Assembly (NCBI GenBank): GCA_950295325.1
Contig: OX485808.1
Span: forward strand, 12,838,501 to 12,902,500
Direction of reading: 5' to 3'
Length of the DNA: 64,000 nt
DNA from: Polytrichum commune
Lineage: Eukaryota > Streptophyta > Polytrichopsida > Polytrichales > Polytrichaceae
Shown: positions 50,357-61,530 of the stretch, piece after piece
How positions within the stretch are numbered: position 1 is the first letter of the stretch
Layout of the letters: every line of letters begins with the position of its first letter
The notes under the pieces: model-generated
What the model was told of the DNA's origin: nothing
The model's database searches: none
What the model saw: the letters and a program-made list of their open reading frames with translations, nothing else
Position numbers and translations under genes: made by a program

Positions 50357-50670
50357 GTGTGCGATGTAATTATTGTTTGCTTTGGAAGAGGTGGTAGAAG
50401 AGGGGTAGGAAGAGGGGAGGAGGTTGAGGTTGGTGAGCCATTGGAATTTGGGCTAAGAGTGCCGGAAGGATTTAGTTGGCAAGCCCAGCGGTGGTGGTGG
50501 AGAGAATTGGGGATTTTGGACTGGGGGAGGGAAATTCTAAACCTGTTTGGAAGGTTTTGGATAGTGGTTCACTTTTACTGAATTCAATTCACTCGGGTGC
50601 ATTTTGCAGGTGACGGACTCATCTTTTGGTTGCAAATAGTATCCGGTGAATTTGAGCAGAAATTTTTGCA
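49601..50670 (+). promoter_or_regulatory. Probable NiR promoter-proximal region and leader with intron
   Basis: A CT-rich, less AT-rich stretch (about 49690-49850) looks like a plant core promoter or 5' UTR. A plausible leader intron runs from GTGAGC at about 49920 to an acceptor 'cattttgcag' ending at 50609. It contains a 30-T run at 50326-50355. This is inferred from splice-site appearance only; I saw no convincing nitrate-response element by eye. Confidence 0.4.
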
Positions 50671-53600
50671 ATGCACGGCGCAATGCTGCAGTCGCAGCTA
50701 TGGAGTGTGAGCAGCAGCCAATTTTTGGGAGCCAAATTGGTGGCACCAGAAGCACCAATTGTGAAAACGTCCCACTTGCTAGGTGTGCGAGCTTCGGGGG
50801 AGCGCGAGGTGAAGGCGAAGGTGGCCGTGGAGTCTCCGTCCCAAGCTGTGACCGAGAATCGCCTGTTGCCTCGCGTGGAGAAGAAAGGGGGGTACTGGGT
50901 CTTGCGCGAGGAGTTTCGCACCAGCTTAAATCCTGCGGAGAAGGTAAAAATTCAAAAATTGCTCCTCAAAAACTGACTTGCACAAAAAGTTCCACCGGTT
51001 GTAGATGGGTTGGTGCTATTATTCATTTAACTGGAACATCCAAGTCTGTCGATGTCTGCTCAGTTCTGGAGTTCGAAAGTGTTAGAATGTGAGGCCGCAC
51101 TTTGTGTATGAATCTAGTGAATATCGTCCTTGGTGACATTCATATATACGATGAAAGTCACTCATATATCATGTTGAATGTCGAATTCTTGTTGTTGTTG
51201 TTGATGATGGAATGCCCTCATCCATCCGGAACCAAAAATATCCACCAGTTGGGGGTTCTGGAACATCCAAGTCGGTCGATCTTTGCCCAGTTCTGGAGTT
51301 CGAAAGTGACGGAATGTGAGACATTTTGTGTAGCAATTTGATATGAACCGTCCCGGGTTATATTGATAAAACATGGCTGGGATTGCAATATACATTTCAA
51401 AAAACGTAAAACATGGTCGTAGTGAAGGGTCGGGGGTGATTTCCTTTCGATTGTAGAGACGTTTGTTTGTTTATCAAGCTTCATTGGATCCTTAGATGTC
51501 AATTGCTAATGCTGGAATTGTTCCGGTGGTCTGAACTGGGTTAATGCAGATCAAGTTACAGAAAGACCCAATGAAATTGATCTTCGAGAATGAGATTGCA
51601 GAGCTTGCGAAGACACCGTTTGCGGAACTCGACAGCTCCAAACCTGGGAAAGACGACATTGACGTCAGGCTCAAATGGTTGGGTCTCTTTCATCGTCGGA
51701 AACATCAATGTAAGTATCAAACGTGAAACAGTTTTATCAAGTTTTTGGGCCTAATTTTTCCATTTGTGTCTGATTGCTCCATATGTCAGGTAGGTTCCAG
51801 ATCTGCACTAACTAAATTCTGCAAACACTAAAGATCAATATCGGGTATGTGGGTGTTATTTGGTTCTTTTTTAATGTTCTCCAACTCCTACCGATTAGAT
51901 TTCCACAACGAGACGAGACTTGTGTTACATTAGAAAATCTACGATGAAGCAGATTCAACAAAAATGGGACCTCCCATGATATAATGGTATAGTTATGGTT
52001 ATTGCAAATGCGTGTTTGTTGAAATTCCTTAACTGAATATGTAGGTCCTCCCAATTGTGTTCACTACCAGTGTGAGGAAGTCAATAAATTTGAAGTTGGA
52101 GTCCAATCTCTTTTAAAGATGTGTCTTTATAGTGTTTGTTCTTTGATCCCACACCAATCAATTTTAGGTGTCCGATTAAGAAAAGTAACCAAATAACACC
52201 CGCATACCTTATGACATGGTAATAGAGGTTCATAATCTGACATATGTCTGAGAGAGGACCGTAAGAGGGTACACTATATACATGACAACCTTCTACTTCC
52301 TCTTTGCACAAATCTTTCTAATTCTGGAATCATGTTTGGTCAAAGTAGATAGGTACAATAAACATCTGATTTAGTGTGGCATTAAAATTGGTGTGCCGTG
52401 TAATTATCAGAGTGCTCTTCACGATTTGTCATGTAGCACCAGGTGTCTTATGACACTTTCTCCAGTTGCCACCCAGTGATTGCAAAGGCAATTAATGTGG
52501 ATCGATGAATATTGTGCCAGTCCACACCACATCAGATGGTTAGTGTTTTCCCTTAAATTGCTTAGATGGTCAAACCCAACAGATCAGTCTTTTCTTTGTG
52601 ATTTCAGTCAGTTACTTTGCAGTCGCCCTCAGTAAGTAATAAACTACTTCAAATCTTTGCTCAAATATCTGATAGCTTCTCTTCCAAAATGGACACGAAA
52701 TCAATTCAACGGGACTTTTTCGTCGGGAGTTGCTTCTTTACGATTTTCCACTGGCTGTTTTGCATACAGTTGAAAATGTAAATAATTTCTTTCCACTTGT
52801 GGTGCATGCTCGGAGTTGGTGTTTGAATTTGAATGAAGAGCAACCTATTTAGGTTCAGCGAGGGCCTCTTGGCATGCCAAAATGACTTTGACCCTCACCG
52901 AACCGATGTAGAATATTCTTCTTCCAAATCTCCACACTACCTCCAAGCATGCACTGAAGAGTTTTCGAACATGGAAGGTGTTGTATACCACACAGCAACC
53001 AATTTCCGAGTAAAAAACATGTTGAATAAGAGGAATCAGGATTCCATATGTCAAATGTTATGGTTTTTGAAATTATCATACTAATATTGAGGCTAATAAC
53101 TTCTTTTTTTGTTTTGGTAACGTGTGCAGATGGGAGGTTCATGGTGCGATTCAAGCTGCCCAATGGAATTACGAACAGCACCCAGACACGATTCCTGGCG
53201 AACTTCATCACCAAGTATGGCAAAGAAGGGTGTGCAGATTTGACGACACGACAGAACTGGCAGATCCGTGGGGTGGTCTTGGAAGACGTCCCCGCCCTGT
53301 TCAAGGGGTTGGAAGAAGTGGGGTTGTCAAGCTTGCAGACTGGAATGGACAATGTGCGGAATGCAGTTGGCAATCCCTTAGCTGGAATCGACCCCGACGA
53401 AATCGTCGATACCGCACCGTTTTGTAGGGATCTCAGCGATTACATCATCAACAGTGGTAAAGGCAACGTGGATATCACTAATTTGTAAGTCTTTACCTCG
53501 ACACCGAATCCCACAAAAAGGTCATATCATTGTTTTGTTGCACTTAGTACCCCTCTCATCCATGCCGAAACAATTTAGCAAAATGAAAAACGAAATCAAG

Positions 53601-56543
53601 GGATCTACGCCATGACAAATGAGAAGTGTTATTTCCTAGTCACATGGAGGATTAAGTGCAAACTTGTGATGATTGGTGATTGCACAAGTCTTGCATGGGA
53701 GATGTCCTCTTGAACAAGATGGTTGTTGATCTCTTATACTTGTGCACACGACCGCCTCCCATTCCCAAGCATCTAAGTGTTTCGGTGACTAACCTACTTG
53801 AGAGCCATTTTACGTACTCGCAATGGGCAACTATCCACACCACATGTCGGTTCAAGTTCACATCTAAGAAAGAAATCCTTTCGAAGAAGGTTGCTTCTCT
53901 CTTAGATGTATGTACATATCCGCTTTCCATTATTTCAAGGAGTGAAGTGTTGTGGTGACTAACCTACTTGGAATCCTTGGTAGTCATTTTCTGTATTCGC
54001 CATGGGAAACTATGCACATGTAACGTGGTTCAAGTTTACCTGCAAGGAAGAAGTCGTCTCGAAGAAGGTTGCTTCTCTCTTACATGTGTGCACACATCCG
54101 ACTTCCATTTTCTCAAGAATGGAAGTATTGTGGTGACTAACCTACTTGGAATTCTTGGAAGTCAGTTTTTTGGAACCCATTTTGGAAAAAAGAAGATGAT
54201 CTCGCATTGAGGACCCCCTGATGTGCTCTTGAATGACTGAATTGAATCCTATGTTGTGTGATGCAGACCTCGGAAGTGGAATGTGGCAGTGGTCGGAACC
54301 CATGACTTGTTCGAGCACCCTCACATCAACGACCTTGCCTACATGCCTGCCAAGAAGGGTGACCTCTTCGGGTTCAACATTCTTGTGGGTGGCTTCTTTA
54401 GTCCAAAGCGGTGTGCTGAAGCAGTGCCCATGGATGCTTGGGTTCCAGCAGAAGATGTTGTTCCTCTCTGCAAAGCAGTTCTTGAGACTTACAGAGATCT
54501 CGGTACCCGCGGGAACCGACAGAAAACTCGAATGATGTGGTTGATTGACGAGATGGTGAGAGTCTTCTCCACTATTCTTGATGAAACCGTTTAGTCGTGG
54601 TGATCGACGGTGAACGGAATCAACTTTGTTTTTTGGATCATTATGCATTGTTCCAGATTCCTTGTGGAAACTTGATGAATTAGCACTAAGTACCCATCTC
54701 CCACGCCAACAAGCTTTAAGCAAAAGGGTCAAAGACAATGGATCGATCCACATGATGACAGAAGTGCGACAAAAGAAGTCCTCTTGAACAAGGTTATTGC
54801 TCTCTTATATATGTGAAGTGCGTACAACGTTCTTTATTTCTCGAGCATCATTTAAGTGTTGCGGTGACTACCCTACTTGGGACCCATTTTCCTTGCTCAC
54901 TTCGGGCAACATCTGCGCTTCCTCCATGTGGTTCACATGGTGACATGAACTGACGATCAAGAGGAGATTGTTTTTATCTCATATTTTTGTGCCCCATTTA
55001 AAAGAAAATAAAAAATCTCATCTCACATTGCAACCCTCTCATTAAAAAAATTCCCGGGAACAAGTATGCAACACAGTTAGCAGTCAGTTACTTCCTCACC
55101 AACTCAGGGTGAGAGCTTACGAAGTACATCTATTCTTTTTGGTGTAGATGGAAGCAGTCACCTCCATATCACTACCATTAAAGGTATCATCCTGCAATGT
55201 GCAAAATATAGGAAGAGTGAGGTGGAAGAGGAGACTCGCTGTAAGGTTGTCACAGCATCCACACGTTTGTTGCTAACCCAATTGTGTTTGGTACTATCCT
55301 AATTGCCACACAGCATTCCTCCAATTTTTGCTCACCCAATTGTGTCTAACCCAATTGTGGTTGTTGCTAACCCAATTTCTCAACAATTGTTGCTAACCCG
55401 AATGTTTTGTGCAACAGGGAATTGAGGAGTTCAGGTCAGAAGTTGAGAAGCGGATGCCGAATGGCAGTCCCATCCAGAGGGCCGGAGACAACCTCGTCGA
55501 CCCGACATGGAAGCGCCGAACATTCTACGGAGTGCACCCACAGAAGCAAGAAGGATTGAACTACATCGGCCTGCACGTCCCAGTGGGCCGACTGCAAGCT
55601 CCGGAGATGTTCGAGCTCGCCAGAATTGCAGACGAGTACGGGAACGGCGAGATTCGGATCACTGTCGAGCAAAACCTCATCCTGCCAAATGTGCCCACGG
55701 AGAAAGTTGAGAAGTTGATGACGGAACCATTGCTGCAAATTTACTCTCCGAACCCGACCCCGTTGTTGTCCACCTTGGTGGCTTGTACTGGGAGCCAGTT
55801 CTGTGGACAAGCAATTGCTGAGACGAAAGCTCGATCGCTGCAGCTGACGCAAGAGCTCGATGCCACCATGGAAGTTACTCGCCCCATCCGCTTGCACTTC
55901 ACTGGTTGTCCTAATACTTGTGCCCAAGTTCAGGTCAGTTGCATTTCTGTCTTCCCTGATGAAACTCTAACTCAACATGGCTTTTGGTCGGGAGTTTGTT
56001 GTTTTGCATGCACCTCAAATTCAATGAGCCGAATTAGGTTGCTCTTCATTCAAGTCAAGCACTACCTCCGAGCATGCACCACAAGTGTAGAGAGATTGTA
56101 GATTCTGTATTGCAAAAGTGGTTCAGGGTTCAAGGAATAGGATTGAAGCTCCATTTCTGAAAATGCCACTTGACTACGCTTGGACCTTGATTCTTGGAGC
56201 TAGAATAGAAAGCGCATGTTCTTTAACTGCTTAAGAATGCTACGAAGCATACAATAATCTATAGGAATTTCTTTCTGCAATATTACGTAAAAGGGTGCTG
56301 AAATTGGTAACTGAGTTTGGGTGGTGAATACGGGTGCAGGTGGCCGACATTGGGTTTATGGGTACAATGGCTCGAGATGAAAACAGGAAGCCTGTCGAAG
56401 GATTTGACATCTATTTAGGTGGGCGTATTGGGTCAGACTCGCATCTGGGTGAAATTGTTCGACCTGGTATTCCAGCCACCAAGCTTCTCCCTGTTGTACA
56501 AGAGCTTATGATCGAGCACTTCGGCGCTAAAAGAAAAGCTTAA
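50671..56543 (+). CDS. NIR: Ferredoxin-nitrite reductase, plastid
   Basis: Six exons, 50671-50943, 51550-51709, 53130-53484, 54267-54555, 55418-55933 and 56340-56543, all GT-AG with consistent phases, give 598 residues. The first ~60 residues are Ser/Val/Ala-rich without acidic clustering, fitting a plastid transit peptide. Recognisable blocks: FHRRKHQY, GRFMVRFKLPNG, TRQNWQIRGV, FGFNILVGGFFSPKRCAEA and GLNYIGLHVPVGR. Cysteines 482, 488, 523 and 527 (CTGSQFC and CPNTC) have the same 6-35-4 spacing as the siroheme/4Fe-4S ligands of spinach nitrite reductase. The enzyme takes six electrons from ferredoxin to turn nitrite into ammonium in the stroma. The sequence blocks fit NiR better than the related sulfite reductase. 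Introns 2 to 4 hold repeats described separately; the coding part shows no break. Confidence 0.95.
50985..51350 (+). repeat. Direct duplication in NiR intron 1
   Basis: 'ggaacatccaagtctgtcga' at about 51030 and 'ggaacatccaagtcggtcga' at about 51262 begin matching segments through 'cagttctggagttcgaaagtg'. The copies are about 230 bases apart. Confidence 0.65.
52802..52954. repeat. Imperfect hairpin (R4) in NiR intron 2
   Basis: 'gtgcatgctcggag' to 'gcgagggcc' (52802-52866) pairs imperfectly with 'gaccctcaccgaacc' to 'ctccaagcatgcac' (52890-52954) across a 23-base loop. Arms are about 65 bases. It resembles a small foldback MITE or a miRNA-precursor-like stem. Related single arms occur at about 41985-42055 and 55985-56085. 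Confidence 0.6.
53680..54220 (+). repeat. Three tandem ~175 bp units in NiR intron 3
   Basis: 'ggtgactaacctacttg' recurs at 53784, 53954 and 54132, with 'gaagaaggttgcttctctctta' and 'gtgcacac' motifs in each unit. A fourth, separate copy lies in intron 4 at about 54770-54930 ('ggtgactaccctacttgg' at 54863). Confidence 0.75.
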
Positions 56544-58178
56544 ACAATATAAAAATAGCCAAGATGTGGTGGTCAGTGTAGCATGTAAAGGAAAATTGGG
56601 AGGATGTTTTCATACTTTGGCACATACTAGGTACTGATGTCTCCAAAGATATGAGTTCTGGGGTGGTTGGGTGAACACGTAGTTAGTGTTCATAACAACC
56701 ATGTTGTACAGCGTAAATTTAGGTTTGTCATCAAGTACTCCTCAATATGAAGTGTAAATAGGTTCGCAATTAGTAACATGGAAGTTTGATTCAAATCAAT
56801 CACCTAGGTATGATTCAAATCATGTTCTTGCACCATAGGCAACCTTTGGTGTTAATTCATTAAAATTGTGTGTAGGCCTAATATTTAATTAAAACCAGTC
56901 ACCTTAGTGTCTTGCATTCTTACTTCCTATCATTGGAGTCAACCTGTAGGCTTGCACAACGTTAGGTTGGTTGAGATGATGAAACTGTGGCAATGATGGT
57001 AACAACATACTTCTTACCTTCTTTGATATTGTATGATTCAACTTCTTTGAATTTGTGTGCAGTCTGAAAAGGATCAGATTAATGAAAGTATATTTTCCTC
57101 GAGAAATTTTCCTCACAATAGATATTTCCTATCAACGATTCCTTTATTGTGGCTTTTGACTTCTTGGAAAAATTAGTCCGTATGCACATTATGTCGAGAA
57201 TTGTGCAGGGAATGTTTGGAGAATAAAAACCCATGATATACTCTCAAATCCAGTGCTTAAAATTTGAGCGCTGATTCAGAACTGTTTCTTCAGATGCCTT
57301 TATGCGACTATATATTTATTATGTAACTTTTTGCAAAAGGCAAGGTTTCAAATGGTACGGGGAAGCCAATTCAACCCATACACTTCACTAAATAGGATAT
57401 TTAGTGCTTATTATATTTAGTGTTGTTACCATCCTACCCTGCTCAACACTAATTTTCAATTCCTTTACAATCAGTGTTAGACATAAATGTGTTGTTACCT
57501 TCCCTATTGCCACCTCCCTTCTTATGACTTATTTTTTCATATCCTTACTAACACTAAATTCAAACATGTAACTTCCACATATTACCATAGTTGATATTTA
57601 ATGTTTGAGTTTACATTTAATGGTACTTACTTTCATAGAATTATTGATATTTAGCGGATGTGTTTGTATCCAGCACTAAATATCCTATTTAGTGTAGTTC
57701 CTTGTTGGATAACTGCACCCCTGCCTCAAAGGTATCGGTGTACGGTTTGTTTTGTCCCAACCAAGAAGTACCTACCAACTCATTGGATGTGTTTATAGAG
57801 TGTCTGGCAGTGAACCAATGCTTCATTCTCAACTCAAAATCTTGGGGACAAATATGCAACAATTAGGAGTCAGTTACCGGAACAAGGTAAATAAGGATGA
57901 GGGACCACAGAAATTAAGTCTTTGTACAACATGTGGCAAAATTTTACATCTATTCCTCTAGGTTTAAATGGAATCTTTGACCACCATTTCACTACCATAA
58001 AAGTATCATCCTGCTATGTGCAAATACAGAATCCAATGGATGGAACGCAATACAAGAAACTTACACAAGTCATCTATGGAGATTTAGACAGGTGTAACAT
58101 ATGATTTAGCCGAGTATATTGTACACGATGCATAGCCTTGGAAAATTGGGTAACTCCTACGAGAGTGTCCTATATTCT
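56544..58178. other. Region between NiR and AAED1
   Basis: NiR on + and AAED1 on - converge here, so it holds both 3' flanks. One MITE is recognised (57383-57694); nothing else. Confidence 0.5.
57383..57694. mobile_element. ~310 bp MITE with CACTAAATA-type termini
   Basis: CACTAAATAGGATATTTAGT near the left end (57388) matches the reverse complement of the right end (about 57674-57694). TA dinucleotides flank at 57381-57382 and 57695-57696, if a 5-base internal duplication near the left end is allowed. It belongs to the same terminal family as the elements at 9231 and 47350. Confidence 0.6.
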
Positions 58179-60742
58179 CTAAGCCATCACAGGCCTGCAA
58201 CAGCTGTTCAGGATGTCTTCGATGTTGGAATGATCACCAGTAGCCTCATCCTTACGAGCGTACAGTACCCTGGCGCCCTCAAACACATAAACTCCACCCT
58301 GCCAGCAGATATACATTATAAACAGCGTAAGTTACTGGTTTTATGAACGCAAAAAGTGAGTACATATCTCCAGTACTGTAGTTTTAGAGCTGCAACAAAA
58401 CTTCTATTCACCTGCTGAAGTGTGGCACTTGTGTTATCAGGCATAACATCAAGATTATATCCTTTCACAGCTTCGGCCACCTTATCCAAACGAGTAAATA
58501 TTTTCATCTGCAGACAGTAGGCAGTCCTGTCAGCATTTTGTAAAACTACTCTACTTCCAACAATGAATTCAACAAACTGAGTTTGCAAGAAATTCCACAT
58601 TTCAAATTTAAAGTGAGAGCTTACACTTGCTGGGTTAAGGAAAGTTCGGGACACTCCATGATAGAGCCCCAAAGCCTCGTATGCCTGCCGTGGAACACAA
58701 TAATACACCAAATAAATGTCAGTAGAACACCTAAACCAGCAAAGCAACAATGAATATCTCCAACTTTAAACGACAGTAGGCCACAAAACTGTGTATAGAA
58801 AGGGCAAATTTTAGAGGTGCATGTGAATGAGAACCAGTGATAGAGAAAGCGATATTTTGGCTAAATAAATTCCAATTCCAATTCCAATTCCAGTTCAATG
58901 GGTAACAAACCTTGTGGTCAGGATCGGCATAAAGGCATTCAGAAGGAAAGGGTAACTGCCACAAACCACAAACAGAAATCACAGTGAGAAAATATAAAGA
59001 CCACAAAAAGTTGCAATTTGAATTCAAGTGAATTAGCAGAAGAATGCCCAAACAATACTAGCATCACTACATAAGTCAGACTTCACCTCAGAACATCACT
59101 GCAGTAATGGGAGTCAAGAACAAATACTACCTTTTCTGCAAGAACCTGAGCCTTACTTGGAGGTCCAACTCCGATAGTGATCAGCTTGAAACCTGCAGCA
59201 TCAAATTTTGGCTTTGAATCCCGAAGTGCTGCTGCGAACTCCCAGCTGCACAACCAATTCAATGACGATGAAATTCACTCTGCCATCACATCTGTAAAAA
59301 GGCAATATTTTGGAGGTATCCTCCAGGCACATTAGTTACACTTAAACGTCACCAAGGCCCCGACAGGGCTTTGGAGACGAGATGAAATCTTGTTGTTGTT
59401 ATCTCAAATTTAGTCATTTCTTATATAAGCCACCCTTGTCGAAATAGCTACATCCTTGTAGTGAGATTTTATGATTAAAGAAATACGTTGAAATTACAGT
59501 ACAAATATGGTAAAACAAGGAATACAACATACAACTCCATGCAAAATCTAGTATTTGTAGCCATCATTCTACCATGATTATATTCTTTTCAATCCTTCAA
59601 ACTATGTTCTAAATAGCTTAGTTTCGAGCCTAGCAATGTAGATAAACATATAGTATGATACCTTGATGTGTACCATATGTCAAGATGGTGAATTTCGATT
59701 CAACCGTATGGATGTGATCTTTATGGGCTTTGTAACAACTTCCTTATTTGTGTGAACAATATTTGAGGTCATCTCACTTTCAAGAAACACTTGTTGACCT
59801 TTAAGGGTTCACTTTCAGAAAAAGACCAACACAATACTCACCAGAAAGGGCAGCCAAAATGCCGCAAGAACGCAACCACTGCCTTTCCCTGCAACCAAAG
59901 TCCTTTCAGATCATCATGTCCAGCCGGAGCATAAAAAGTCTCCTATGCACGAAAGGGTGGGTTTAAACCCAAGGTCTTTGCCCAGATCTCACGGGAACTC
60001 CCACATTCAAGTCTAAGGTCGGAAAAGCGGCCCTTAGCACTTGATTTCCATTGCACCTACCAAGTATGATTCGCCCAATGATTCACCCCATTGTAGTAAG
60101 GCATCCGGGTAAACCAGATGTTTTTCAACCAACCACGTGGAAACCTAGGGGCTTGTCCTTGTGGGATAGATGGAGGTCAGCTTATCTGACACCGTGTTCG
60201 AGGTGTTCACCTTCAAAAGGGCGCAACGGTCTTGGGGGGCACTAATTCTCGTGATACTCATTTTTGGAATTCATATACACTTAGACCAACTCGAAGATGA
60301 AGTAACAACATAATTCACGCAGGCGGCAGCATCAGCATCATCTTTCTTTCTTTCCAAGGACAACAAATTGGACAGAATTAGTGAACCAACAAGTGGAGGG
60401 AATTCGGTAGCTTACATTGGTCTGATCCCAGAGGTCTGTAAATTTCACTTCTTTGCCAATTGTGGTATAAATGCTGATACCGTCAAGGGCAGACATATCA
60501 AGTACTTCACCGGTTTGCGCAGCTGCGCGAACGACGACTCCTGCTCCGAATACTCTGTTAGTTTTCACCTTTGCAGAACTTGATAAGTGTCGAGATTCCC
60601 ACGAGTGGGAGATGCTCCTGGATGAGAAAGGAGAACGGAGTGCGAGCTGACACTGTGCAGCAGGACTCTGCGAGCGTTGAGTTCCAGCTTGAGGATGGTG
60701 AATGAGAGATTGTACAGAGGTTTTCAGCATCAATCCTTCCAT
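58179..60742 (-). CDS. AAED1: AhpC/TSA-family thioredoxin-like redox protein, plastid (AAED1/PRXL2-like)
   Basis: Seven minus-strand exons: 60416-60742, 59842-59888, 59131-59245, 58911-58955, 58625-58684, 58412-58507 and 58179-58298. All use GT-AG junctions and phases close exactly, giving 269 residues. The first ~75 residues are rich in Ser, Arg and Ala and poor in acids, as in plastid transit peptides. The core runs through GKAVVAFLRHFGCPFC (CXXC at Cys122 and Cys125), the LITIGVGPP strand, LPFPSECLYADPDHKAYEAL, GLYHGVSRTF, and a C-terminal GGVYVFEGARVLYARKDEAT followed by DHSNIEDIL. This order matches the peroxiredoxin-like PRXL2/AAED1 family. Members have a thioredoxin fold with an AhpC/TSA-type domain; a precise substrate is not established. 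A redox role in the plastid is inference. It is convergent with NiR and shares no regulation visible here. Confidence 0.9.
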
Positions 60743-60764
60743 CTCGCTCCAACCTCTTCCTCTT

Positions 60765-61530
60765 TCGTCGGAAATTCGATTACGAAGTTACAAAATACGC
60801 TCTAGGTTGCCTGCCTCATCAATTGACACCACCGAAGCCTTAAGTCTTCTGGTATCAAAACTTCTCATCTAGCTACAAAATCAAGAAACGAATAATAGAG
60901 ATTTCCCTGCAACTGTGACTCAGAATCTCAACTATTCCAATATTAGAGCAGGCTGCAGCAATACTTCAATCCAGACATAATTTCCAACACCCAAAACGCT
61001 CACAGAAACACACGACAACAAGCTCCAATTCTTCAGAACGACCGTCAGTGTGCACACCATTCTATTGTGAAATTACATATGCGCTCTAGGTTGCCTGCTT
61101 CATCAATTGAAGCACTCTTAGCCTAAGAATAAGAAATTTTAAAATCGCCCAACATAAAATTAAACAAGTGATAAAGAGTTTCCATCGATTGTGTGACTCC
61201 AAATTTCAACTATTCCAAACTTCGAGCAGGCTACAGCAATCATTCCATGCAGATATAATTTCCACCATCTAAAATGCTCACAGGAAATTTTGAAGTTACA
61301 AAAAAAAAAAATGGAGCTCTAGGTTGCCTGCTCCATAATTGACACCACCGCCTCAGTGTGGACATTCTAAAATCGTTCAGAAAAAAAAAAAAAAAAACAA
61401 AACAAAAAAGTAATGCAGAGTTTCCTTCAACTGTGACTCCAAATTTCCACTATTTCAGTTTTCGAGCAGGCTTAAGCAATCATTCAATGCAGATATAATT
61501 TCCAACACCTAAAGCGCTCACAGAATGCAC
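60765..61530 (+). repeat. Three tandem ~230-285 bp repeats just upstream of AAED1
   Basis: 'gctctaggttgcctgc' recurs at about 60799, 61083 and 61316. 'gagcaggct' followed by 'taatttcca' and 'gctcacag' recurs at about 60945, 61226 and 61464. The block begins within about 25 bases of the AAED1 start codon, so it covers the leader or promoter on the gene's minus strand. Confidence 0.8.

Noticed and set aside
49600-50581. Small frames upstream of NiR, including one with a Phe run
   Set aside because: The Phe run is the 30-T tract; the region looks like a leader with an intron.
59940-60240. Possible reverse-strand tRNA-like or SINE sequence in AAED1 intron 1 ('gggtttaaaccc')
   Set aside because: Only a weak B-box resemblance, no A box at the right distance and no target duplication.
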